A DNA stretch of 26,102 nt, from NCBI GenBank assembly GCA_035461245.1, contig DATHVP010000159.1, positions 1 through 26,102 of the forward strand, read 5' to 3'. The stretch's first letter is position 1. Every line of letters begins with the position of its first letter. The notes under the pieces were generated by a model. The model was not told the origin of the DNA. It made no database searches and saw nothing but the letters and a program-made list of their open reading frames with translations. Of the stretch, positions 7,745 through 13,950 are shown one piece after another. Both the position numbers and the translations under genes were made by a program. Source of the stretch: SH-MAG3 sp035461245. Lineage in GTDB: Bacteria; Gemmatimonadota; Gemmatimonadetes; Longimicrobiales; RSA9.

Positions 7745-7751
7745 GTGATTC

Positions 7752-8816
7752 TTATCGGATCCGGCCGCCACCGATGAGTTCGTCGCCGCGGTAGACGACG
7801 CCTGACTGCCCCGGCGTTACGGCCCGCTGCGGCGTGTGCAACCGGAGCGACGTCGCGTCATCCGAGATGGCGGTCACGGTGGCGTCCACGGCGGCGGCCC
7901 GGTGCCGGAGCTGGATGCGCACATTCTCGCCCGCCCGGGGCGGCTGCTGCAGCCAGTTGAGGTCGCCGATGGCGACGTCGTCCCGGAACAGTTCGTCGTG
8001 GTCACCGACGACGACCTCGTTGGTGTCCGGTCGGACGCCCAGCACGTAGAGGGCGCGGCCGCGGCCGCCGCCCAGGCCCCGGCGCTGGCCCACGGTATAG
8101 CGCGCGTAGCCGCCGTGCTCGCCGATGACCGCGCCGTCGCTGGTGACCAGCGCGCCCGGCTGCAGCGCATCGTGCTCGGCGCCCAGCTTCCTGGCCAGGA
8201 ACTCGGTGTAGTCGCCGGTGGGGACAAAGCAGATCTCCTGCGATTCCGGCTTGTCGGCCGTCGCCAGGGCCAGCTCCCGCGCCGCCTGCCGCACCTCTGC
8301 CTTGGTCAGCTCGCCAACGGGGAACTGCAGGTACGGCAGCACCTGGACGGGGACGCCCCACAGGAAGTACGTCTGGTCCTTGGCCAGATCATCGCCGCGG
8401 AAGATGCGGACGCCATCGCCGTCCCGCACCGCCCGGGCGTAGTGGCCGGTGGCGATGGCATCACAGCCCAGGGACCGGGCGCGGCGGAGCAGGTCCGGGA
8501 TCTTCGTGTTGGAGTTGCAGCGTACGCACGGGTTGGGCGTGCGACCCGACGCGTACTCGGCGACGAAGTCGTCAATCACCGCCCGCCCGAACGACTCCTC
8601 CATGTCGAAGACGTAGTGCGGGATGTCCAGCGTCGCCGCCACCCGCCGGGCATCCAGGATGCCGTCCAGCCCGCAGCACGTCTTGCCCGTGGAGTTGGCG
8701 TCCGTGTAGCAGAACGTCTTCATCGTGGCGCCGACGACCTCGTGACCCTGCTGCACCAGCAGCGCCGCCGCCAGCGAGGAGTCCACACCACCGCTCATTG
8801 CAACCAGAATTCGCAT
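7752..8816 (-). CDS. mnmA: tRNA-specific 2-thiouridylase MnmA
   Basis: A protein of 354 aa. The PP-loop ATP-pyrophosphatase motif SGGVDSS starts at residue 8. The nucleophile Cys97 lies in GRTPNPCVRCN and the second cysteine, Cys196, in ESQEICFVPTGDY. The tRNA-binding insert and C-terminal barrel follow, with YTVGQRRGLGGG and the closing G-x-S-G-V-V-Y segment. It inserts sulfur at C2 of the wobble uridine of Lys, Glu and Gln tRNAs. It has the CYTDANSTGKTCCGLD insertion with a Cys-Cys pair seen in one subgroup of MnmA proteins. The ATG at 8816 starts directly with MRILVAMSGGVDSS; the in-frame extension to 8873 crosses into the inserted repeats and was rejected. The sulfur donor is probably the cysteine desulfurase at 10255-11592. 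Confidence 0.95.
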   Translation of the reverse strand: MRILVAMSGGVDSSLAAALLVQQGHEVVGATMKTFCYTDANSTGKTCCGLDGILDARRVAATLDIPHYVFDMEESFGRAVIDDFVAEYASGRTPNPCVRCNSNTKIPDLLRRARSLGCDAIATGHYARAVRDGDGVRIFRGDDLAKDQTYFLWGVPVQVLPYLQFPVGELTKAEVRQAARELALATADKPESQEICFVPTGDYTEFLARKLGAEHDALQPGALVTSDGAVIGEHGGYARYTVGQRRGLGGGRGRALYVLGVRPDTNEVVVGDHDELFRDDVAIGDLNWLQQPPRAGENVRIQLRHRAAAVDATVTAISDDATSLRLHTPQRAVTPGQSGVVYRGDELIGGGRIR

Positions 8817-8861
8817 GGCTCGATGTACCCCGGCGGCGGGCGGCAGTTTCCCGTTCCCCCG

Positions 8862-8890
8862 GTGTCTGCACAATTACCGGGAAGTGTTGG
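8862..8890 (+). repeat. 28-bp dispersed repeat, copy 1 (left outer)
   Basis: Begins GTGTCTGCACAATTACC and ends GGGAAGTGTTGG. It is identical over 29 bases to copy 2. Its continuation TGGCGG is shared with copies 3 and 4 but not with copy 2. Confidence 0.9.
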
Positions 8891-8905
8891 TGGCGGCGAG
8901 TGGCG

Positions 8906-8982
8906 CCAGTCACCAGTCACCAGCCACCAGCCACCAGCCACCAGTCACCAGCCACCAGCCACCAGTCACCAGCCACCAGCCA
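8906..8982 (+). repeat. Heptanucleotide tandem array, 11 units of CCAG(T/C)CA
   Basis: Eleven uninterrupted 7-bp units differ only at the fifth base (T or C, in the order TTCCCTCCTCC). The array lies between copies 1 and 2 of the 28-bp repeat. Seven-base arrays run through all three reading frames and are therefore not coding. Similar heptanucleotide arrays (STRR) are known from cyanobacteria. The interspersed T units suggest growth by slippage or duplication of a CCAGTCA-CCAGCCA-CCAGCCA higher-order unit. Confidence 0.9.
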
Positions 8983-9006
8983 CAGCGCACGATGGCGATG
9001 GCCGCA

Positions 9007-9035
9007 GTGTCTGCACAATTACCGGGAAGTGTTGG
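9007..9035 (+). repeat. 28-bp dispersed repeat, copy 2 (left inner)
   Basis: The same 29 bases as copy 1 in the same orientation, starting 145 bp after it. The sequence after GTGTTGG (CAACATCGG) differs from the other three copies. Confidence 0.9.
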
Positions 9036-9167
9036 CAACATCGGCGGCTGGTGAATCGGCGCGCGGCTGAACCATCAGAGCCCCCGAGACCCGGGCTGAC
9101 CCATCGGCGCAGGCCGACGACCCGTTCCGCGATTCCTGTCGGGCACACACGTCGTCAGTGTTGCGTC

Positions 9168-10055
9168 ATGCCCGAAGACACGACGCCATCCGCATCCGCG
9201 CCACGACCAGGCTCCAGCCAGCTTGACCCGGTCCGCGCCATCGCTGCGATCGTCCGCCAGGTGCGGTTCGGCGACCGGTTATGCTGCGTGCGATGCAATA
9301 GTGAACGCGTGATTCGGTGGGGTCGGCAGGCTGGCCGGCAGCGGTTCCGCTGCCGCAATTGCCGACGCACCTTCAGCGACATGACCGGCACCCCGGCCGC
9401 CTACACCAAACGCCTCGAGCGCTGGCCGGCACACCTGCTGAACCTGGCCGACGGAGGTACGGCGGATGGCGCGGCTCGCATCGTCGGCGTGTCGCCCCGT
9501 ACGATCCTGCGATGGCGGCAGCGCACCTTTGCCACCCTGCTGCAGGATTTCGTACCTGCCTGCGGCGGCGGCCGGGTCGAGGTCGCCCGCTCCGGCATGT
9601 TCCACTATCCGCCGCACATCATTGCCGTGGACGAGGCGGATCGTTCGTTCATCGAGTTCGTGCGCTGGAACGCCGGCCCATGGATACTGGACCCCCTCTT
9701 GGCCCAGCGCCTGGAACCCGGGTCCGTGGTGATATGCCGCGACCGTCCGGACAGCCCCTTCGCCCGGGCCGTCAAACGCGCGGGCATGGGTTACATTCGC
9801 GCCGAGCGGCGGCCCTGCCCGACCGTCGCCGGGCCCCACGAAACGGACGCCAGAGCCAGGCGTCTCAACGGCGAATTCCTGCGCTGGCATGGCCAGTTCC
9901 GGGGCGTGTGGGACCGATACGCCCGGCACTACGCGCTGTGGTTCGAATTGCGACGTCGTTATCCCGACCGCAGCGACCTGATGGACCGCGTGCTGCTGAG
10001 CTGGCGGCCGCCAGCCCCCGTGAGCGACTGTGCCCGCCCGGTGGAGGACGAGTAG
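9168..10055 (+). CDS. Zinc-ribbon/HTH transposase-related protein (IS1595/ISXO2-like), shortened catalytic core
   Basis: A protein of 295 aa from ATG 9168; no clear Shine-Dalgarno. A zinc ribbon spans residues 40-65 (C40-x2-C43, C62-x2-C65) and leads into RRTFSDMTGTPAAYTKR, the conserved linker of IS1595-type transposases. An HTH follows at about 98-119 (ARIVGVSPRTILRWRQR). The catalytic half is recognisable: IIAVDEADRSF (D155), VICRDRPDSPFARA (D192), and a terminal LRWHGQFRGVWDRYARHYALWF that parallels the family's RLK-W-RRF-GV-TKYL-NYL-W block. Only 36 residues separate the two aspartates, shorter than I recall for the family. The usual basic block after the first is missing, and the third catalytic position is unclear (E225 or D227). 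It may be degenerate or domesticated. It lacks an HUH motif, so it is not a Y1/RAYT protein. Confidence 0.8.
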   Translation: MPEDTTPSASAPRPGSSQLDPVRAIAAIVRQVRFGDRLCCVRCNSERVIRWGRQAGRQRFRCRNCRRTFSDMTGTPAAYTKRLERWPAHLLNLADGGTADGAARIVGVSPRTILRWRQRTFATLLQDFVPACGGGRVEVARSGMFHYPPHIIAVDEADRSFIEFVRWNAGPWILDPLLAQRLEPGSVVICRDRPDSPFARAVKRAGMGYIRAERRPCPTVAGPHETDARARRLNGEFLRWHGQFRGVWDRYARHYALWFELRRRYPDRSDLMDRVLLSWRPPAPVSDCARPVEDE

Positions 10056-10099
10056 GGCCGGCGCCGCAGTCCGCTACCCACAGACAGCTCCCACCGCCA

Positions 10100-10127
10100 C
10101 CAACACTTCCCGGCAATTGTGCCGACG
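10100..10127 (-). repeat. 28-bp dispersed repeat, copy 3 (right inner, inverted)
   Basis: Inverted copy reading CCAACACTTCCCGGCAATTG on the plus strand, 45 bp after the transposase stop. It differs from the reverse complement of copies 1 and 2 at three positions. Its flank CCGCCA matches that of copy 1 in inverted form. Confidence 0.85.
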
Positions 10128-10179
10128 ACGGGTGCGTCATGATGCCCCATTGCCTGCCAGACGTCGGAGCCGCGCGCCA

Positions 10180-10207
10180 CCAACACTTCCCGGTAATTGT
10201 GCAGACG
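10180..10207 (-). repeat. 28-bp dispersed repeat, copy 4 (right outer, inverted)
   Basis: Inverted copy reading CCAACACTTCCCGGTAATTG on the plus strand, starting 80 bp after copy 3. It differs from the reverse complement of copy 1 only at the last base. It ends 47 bp before the stop of the desulfurase gene. Confidence 0.9.
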
Positions 10208-10254
10208 CTGGCACCTGACACCAGACCGTTCCACGGACCCGGCCGGGGTTTTGC

Positions 10255-11592
10255 CTAGAAGCCGGCCTCGATGCGCAACTGGGCGACGACGTGGCCGAAC
10301 GCCTCCACTGCGCGGGCAATCTCCTCCTCCGTCGTCGTCCGGCCTATGGAGAGGCGGACCGAAGCGTCGTCGGGCCCGAGGGCGCCCATGGCCACGAGCA
10401 CGTGGGATGCCTTGACGGCGCCGCTGGCACACGCCGACGCGCCCGACGCGGCAATGCCCTCCAGGTCCAGGCCGATGAGGAGGCCCTCCTGGTCGGCACC
10501 CGGTACGGTGACGTTGACGATATTCGGCAGGCGGTCGCCGCCCCGTGGTCCGTTGATGACGACGTCGCTCGCCACTCTGCGCAGGCCATCTTCCAGCTGC
10601 GTTCGCAGCGCCATGATCCGCGCGACCTCCGCCTCCCGCTCGGCCACCGCAAGCTCGGCGGCCGTGGCGAACCCGACGGCCGATGCCACGTTCTCGGTGC
10701 CGGGCCTCAGTTCACGCTCCTGGCCGCCGCCGAAGAGGAGCGGCAGGACCGTGGTCGCCTCGCGGATGTAGAGGGCGCCGATGCCCTTGGGCCCACCGAT
10801 CTTGTGGGCGGACAGGGACAGCATGTCGCATGGCGTCGTGTCCACGCGCACGGGCACCTTGCCGAACGCCTGGACGGCGTCCGTGTGGAACGTGACGCCA
10901 GCCTCGCGGCATCGCTCTCCGATCTCCGACACCGGCTGGATGGTGCCTACCTCGTTGTTCGCCCACATGATGCTGACGATGCACGGATCCGCCGCCAACG
11001 CCTCGCCGAGGGCGTCCAGCTGGACCCGGCCGGCCTCGTCAACGCCCAGCAGGATGAGGGGCGCGCCTTCCGCCGCCGCGCACTGGGCCGCCGCGCCTAC
11101 CGCCTTGTGCTCGATGGCCGTACAGACCACCGCGCCGCCGGCCGTGGCACGGGCGCCGGTCTCGTGATGGCCGCCGGTCTCGTGACTGCCGCCGGTCTGG
11201 TGATGGCCGCCGGTCTCGTGGCTGCCGCCGGCCTCGTGACTGCCGCCGGTCTCGTGATGGCCGCTCCCGCCGCGATGGCTGCCGCCGTCATGATGTCCGC
11301 CGTTGCTGACAGCCGCCCGGCCGGACGTCCGGCAGAAGGAGCGCCAGCGGCCCAGGACGGCGATGTTGTCCGCCTCGGTGCCGCTTCCGGTGAAGACGAT
11401 TTCCCGGCGTTTCGCGCCGATGGCGGCGGCCACGCGCTCGCGGGCCTCTTCCAGCGCGTTGCGGGCCTGCCGGCCCCAGCGGTGCATGCTGGACGGGTTG
11501 CCGAACCGCTCGTCGAAGAAGGGCGCCATGGCGTCCCGGACTTCCGGTCGCAGCGGCGTCGTCGCAGCATGATCCAGGTACACGTACCTCAC
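10255..11592 (-). CDS. iscS: Cysteine desulfurase (NifS/IscS family) with an inserted His/Gly-rich repeat
   Basis: A protein of 445 aa, longer than the usual 380-400. It opens MRYVYLDHAATTPLRPEV. The PLP lysine is K264 (SLSAHKIGGPKG), the PLP-stacking histidine H162 (TAIEHKAV), and the catalytic cysteine C388 (SGASACASGAVKASH). The first half carries GSGTEADNIAVLG. Between that helix and the VVCTAIEH strand, about residues 98-146 form an insertion of GG(H/S)HET-type hexapeptides absent from ordinary members. The enzyme takes sulfur from L-cysteine as a persulfide. Its closest same-strand neighbour is mnmA, and no iscU or suf gene is nearby. A dedicated tRNA-thiolation donor like Bacillus YrvO is therefore likely. 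The symbol is a family label. Confidence 0.92.
   Translation of the reverse strand: MRYVYLDHAATTPLRPEVRDAMAPFFDERFGNPSSMHRWGRQARNALEEARERVAAAIGAKRREIVFTGSGTEADNIAVLGRWRSFCRTSGRAAVSNGGHHDGGSHRGGSGHHETGGSHEAGGSHETGGHHQTGGSHETGGHHETGARATAGGAVVCTAIEHKAVGAAAQCAAAEGAPLILLGVDEAGRVQLDALGEALAADPCIVSIMWANNEVGTIQPVSEIGERCREAGVTFHTDAVQAFGKVPVRVDTTPCDMLSLSAHKIGGPKGIGALYIREATTVLPLLFGGGQERELRPGTENVASAVGFATAAELAVAEREAEVARIMALRTQLEDGLRRVASDVVINGPRGGDRLPNIVNVTVPGADQEGLLIGLDLEGIAASGASACASGAVKASHVLVAMGALGPDDASVRLSIGRTTTEEEIARAVEAFGHVVAQLRIEAGF
11155..11301 (-). repeat. In-frame 18-bp tandem repeat encoding GG(H/S)HET hexapeptides
   Basis: Six clear 18-bp units run from 11158 to 11265. The plus strand reads GGTCTCGTGATGGCCGCC or near variants, so each codes for GGHHET, GGSHET or a variant on the minus strand. 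Degenerate units extend to about 11301. Differences fall mainly at CTG/ATG and CTC/CTG within the units. All keep the reading frame of the desulfurase gene. Confidence 0.9.
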
Positions 11593-11618
11593 GGTCTGGC
11601 TCTCACTTCCCGGCTTCG

Positions 11619-11648
11619 TTGGAATTTGGCGCGGTATGGGCCTAAATT
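11619..11648 (+). promoter_or_regulatory. Possible leaderless promoter for the HIRAN-like gene
   Basis: TTGGAA at 11619-11624 and TAAATT at 11643-11648 are spaced 18 bp apart. The TAAATT ends six bases before the ATG at 11655, the usual distance from a -10 box to a transcription start, so the mRNA may begin at the start codon. The AGGGGC just before the ATG is too close for a normal Shine-Dalgarno. The 62-bp gap also has to hold the promoter of the divergent desulfurase gene. Confidence 0.4.
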
Positions 11649-11654
11649 AGGGGC

Positions 11655-12005
11655 ATGGCTCACCGCGCACCACCACCGCTCCCGCCCGAGCGGCCGCCCA
11701 CCTTTCGCGCGACGGTGCACGGCACGGTGTTCGGCGACCGGCCTGCCGTCGTCGAGCACCTGCACGCAGGCGACGAGGTGCTCCTCATCCCCGGCCCGCC
11801 GGTGGATGACGATCCCGGCATCTGGGTCCACACCGGCGAAGGCGATGTCATCGGGCACCTGCCCCCTGAGATCGAGTACTGGCTGGCGCCCTGGATGCTT
11901 CGGGGCGGCCAGGCGCGGGCCCGGGCCGTCCGCGTCTCCGGCGCCGACACGCCCAGCTGGCGGCGCGTGCTGCTGGAAGTGGAACTGGGCCCTAGAAGCT
12001 ACTGA
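11655..12005 (+). CDS. Small HIRAN-like domain protein
   Basis: A protein of 116 aa. After a Pro-rich N-terminus, residues about 17-113 follow the HIRAN pattern: a strand with VHGTVFG, GDEVLLIPGPPVDDDPGIWVH (compare the G-d-x-V-x-L-x-x-E-P-x-N-x-x-D core), DVIGHLPPEIEYWLAPWML, and a closing pair of strands. HIRAN domains occur alone in bacteria or fused to helicases and nucleases, and can bind DNA ends. Here it stands alone on the plus strand between two minus-strand units. The 3' end overlaps the end of bshB1 by 14 bases tail to tail. The family call is by pattern only; an unrelated small beta-barrel is possible. Confidence 0.65.
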   Translation: MAHRAPPPLPPERPPTFRATVHGTVFGDRPAVVEHLHAGDEVLLIPGPPVDDDPGIWVHTGEGDVIGHLPPEIEYWLAPWMLRGGQARARAVRVSGADTPSWRRVLLEVELGPRSY

Positions 12006-12705
12006 CGCCCAGCGTGCCCAGGTCGGTCACGGCCACCGTCTCCCGCGTCCAGTACGGCTCGCCGTAGCGGGCACGGATCCAGCTGCCGTACTGGGCATGT
12101 AGCGCCTCGATCTGCGCGAGGATGGGGCGGTCGCCACCGGGGAAGACATCGCCCAGCGCCGTCTTCCCGCCCACCTGCGACTCGAAGGCCCCGATGGCGG
12201 CGAGCTTGCGCTCCATGACGTCGCTGATGTCCAGCACGAACGTGGGCTTCGGCGCGTGCTCCGCATACGTCAGGCAGTACAGCAGCTTGTGCGGGCGGAA
12301 CGGCTCGCCGTCCACGGGCGCGTTCCGGACGCCCGCCAGGAAGCATGCGTCCCGGGCCAGTCCACTGGCCGCCCGGTGGTCGGGGTGGCGGGCTTCCGGC
12401 CAGTGGGTGATGACCACTCGCGGACGCAGTTCCCGGATGATGCCTGCGACGACGGCCCGCGCCGCCGGCGTGTTCTCCAGCGCGCCGTCCGGCAGCCCGG
12501 CACTGCGCCGTACCGCCACGCCCAGCACTTCCGAGGCCCTGGCCGCCTCCGCGGCGCGGCCATCCACCGTACCGAAGCTGCCGCCCTCGCCGCGGGTCAG
12601 GTCCAGCACTGCCGTGGCGCCGCCGGCGTCAGCGCTCCGCAGCAGCGCGCCGGCGCACAGCAGTTCCGCATCGTCGGGATGCGCCATGACCGCCATCACG
12701 TCCAT
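11992..12705 (-). CDS. bshB1: PIG-L/LmbE-type deacetylase, BshB1-like
   Basis: A protein of 237 aa. The zinc-binding motif AHPDDAE (H9, D12) and the partner HPDH (to H110) define the PIG-L/LmbE family. The segments LDLTRGEGGSFGT, LGVAVRRSAGLPDGALENTP and VLDISDVMERKLAAIGAFESQ match the bacillithiol biosynthesis BshB1 subgroup. That enzyme deacetylates N-acetylglucosaminyl malate. The ATG at 12705 was used; a GTG at 12717 overlaps the permease stop (GTGA) and would add four residues. It is the last gene of the exporter operon. No bshA or bshC gene is in the window. Confidence 0.87.
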   Translation of the reverse strand: MDVMAVMAHPDDAELLCAGALLRSADAGGATAVLDLTRGEGGSFGTVDGRAAEAARASEVLGVAVRRSAGLPDGALENTPAARAVVAGIIRELRPRVVITHWPEARHPDHRAASGLARDACFLAGVRNAPVDGEPFRPHKLLYCLTYAEHAPKPTFVLDISDVMERKLAAIGAFESQVGGKTALGDVFPGGDRPILAQIEALHAQYGSWIRARYGEPYWTRETVAVTDLGTLGVSSF

Positions 12706-12713
12706 GGCAGCGC

Positions 12714-13949
12714 TCACTCGTACCGCAGGGCCTCGACGGGATCCATGCGCGCGGCCCGCCAGGCCGGCCACATGCCGAACAGCACACCCGCAGTGGCGGC
12801 CATGGCCAGCGCCGCCACAATGGCGGAGAAGGGCACGGACGCCGGGATGGGCGTGAACGCCGCCACCAGGTACGCGACTCCGGCGCCGATGAGCATGCCG
12901 ATGATGGCACCGATGCACGTCACCGTTACCGCCTCGAACAGGAACTGCCAGAGGATCTCGCGCCGAGTCGCGCCGATAGCCTTCCGGATCCCGATCTCCC
13001 GGGTCCGTTCCGTGACGGCGATCATCATGATGGCAATCACCCCGACGCCGCCCACCATCAGCGCCACGGACGACAGTGCGAGCATCACCATGAAGAACAC
13101 GCTGGTGATGCGGTTGAACGTGTTCAGGAACTCTTCCTGCCGGATGACGGCGAAGTTGTTCTCGTCCATGGGCCGCAAGCCCCGCATGGTGCGCAGCAGG
13201 GTGGTGACCTGGTCCATGGCCTCGTCCTGCGTGGCGTTGGCCGCCACTACAGTCAGCACGGAGAGCTGTTCCGGGCGCGTGCCAAGGTGCTTCACCGCCG
13301 ACGTGTACGGCATGATGGCCAGGTTGCGGTTCAGGCTGGAGAATATGCTCTCCGACATGCGGAACACGCCGATGATCTGAAACGGCTTGCCGCTGATGCG
13401 GAGGGTCCGGCCAATCGGATCCAGCGAACCGAACAGGGTCTCCGCCAGCGGCTCCGACAGCAGCACGACGGGGTTCGCCGCACGCACGTCGTTCAACAGC
13501 ATGTCGTGCCCGGCGATCATGTCCGCGTTGCTGTAGTTCGTCCAGCCGTTCTCCCGCCCGGCGATGGTCACGCTGGACAGCCGCTGCCGGCCGTAGACGA
13601 ACTCGCCATTCAGGTCTATGGCCGCGATGGTCGTCCGGATGGCCGGGAGCTGACGGATGCGGCGCGCTTCCTCCAGTGTGAGCGGCGGGTTGCTGCCCCA
13701 CGGCGGGCCGTCGTGGCTCACCAGTCGCACATCGTTGAAGTTGAAGCGGGCGACCATGAAGTTCTTCGGCCCTACCGCCTCCATCTCGTCCACGACACTG
13801 CTGCGGATGCCCTGGATCATGGCGCTCATGGCCATGACCGTGGCGACACCCACGACGATGCCGAGGATAGTCAGCCCCGAGCGGAACTTGTTCGCCCGGA
13901 TCTGGTCAATGGCGAGGAGTGCGCCCTCGCGGAAACTCTCGATGCGCAT
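12714..13949 (-). CDS. ABC transporter permease, MacB/FtsX family (second permease)
   Basis: A protein of 411 aa with one N-terminal membrane segment (about 24-46: FRSGLTILGIVVGVATVMAM), a large MacB-like periplasmic domain, and three C-terminal segments. The FtsX-type signature TERTREIGIRKAIGATRREIL lies before the third segment. The C-terminus MDPVEALRYE is the classic ending of the family. Its gene begins one base after the previous permease stops, so the two probably form a heterodimer that couples ATP hydrolysis to conformational work on the adaptor. Confidence 0.93.
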   Translation of the reverse strand: MRIESFREGALLAIDQIRANKFRSGLTILGIVVGVATVMAMSAMIQGIRSSVVDEMEAVGPKNFMVARFNFNDVRLVSHDGPPWGSNPPLTLEEARRIRQLPAIRTTIAAIDLNGEFVYGRQRLSSVTIAGRENGWTNYSNADMIAGHDMLLNDVRAANPVVLLSEPLAETLFGSLDPIGRTLRISGKPFQIIGVFRMSESIFSSLNRNLAIMPYTSAVKHLGTRPEQLSVLTVVAANATQDEAMDQVTTLLRTMRGLRPMDENNFAVIRQEEFLNTFNRITSVFFMVMLALSSVALMVGGVGVIAIMMIAVTERTREIGIRKAIGATRREILWQFLFEAVTVTCIGAIIGMLIGAGVAYLVAAFTPIPASVPFSAIVAALAMAATAGVLFGMWPAWRAARMDPVEALRYE

Positions 13950-13950
13950 G

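Larger units (their letters stand above)
8862..10207. mobile_element. IS1595-like or REP-like module: transposase relative between paired inverted 28-bp repeats
   Basis: A 1.35-kb block lies between the minus-strand desulfurase gene and mnmA. From left to right it contains 28-bp repeat copy 1, a heptanucleotide array, copy 2, a plus-strand zinc-ribbon/HTH transposase relative, and inverted copies 3 and 4. The outer pair (1 and 4) matches at 27 of 28 bases. The inner pair (2 and 3) is more diverged, with three mismatches. No target-site duplication is visible beside either pair. It may be an IS (inner pair) nested in a roughly 225-bp MITE (outer pair), or a resident gene maintained with its own dispersed repeat family. 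The 351 bp between mnmA and the transposase gene hold only repeats. Confidence 0.7.

Noticed and set aside
8906..8982. CRISPR-like array
   Set aside because: Units are 7 bp and contiguous with no spacers and no cas gene nearby.
7836..9167. Long plus-strand open frame running from inside mnmA into the transposase gene
   Set aside because: It is antisense to mnmA, which has all its motifs on the other strand, and it crosses the heptad array; only the part from 9168 shows a recognisable protein family.
9168..10055. RAYT (REP-associated Y1 transposase)
   Set aside because: The layout is similar, but the protein has a zinc ribbon, an HTH and DDE-type remnants, and no HUH motif.
11604..11614. Additional copy of the 28-bp repeat (TCACTTCCCGG)
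   Set aside because: Only about 10 bases match and the rest of the core and flanks do not.
10291..12102. A 603-codon plus-strand open frame over the desulfurase and bshB1
   Set aside because: It is antisense to the desulfurase, out of frame with the HIRAN-like gene, and low in complexity across the 18-bp repeat.
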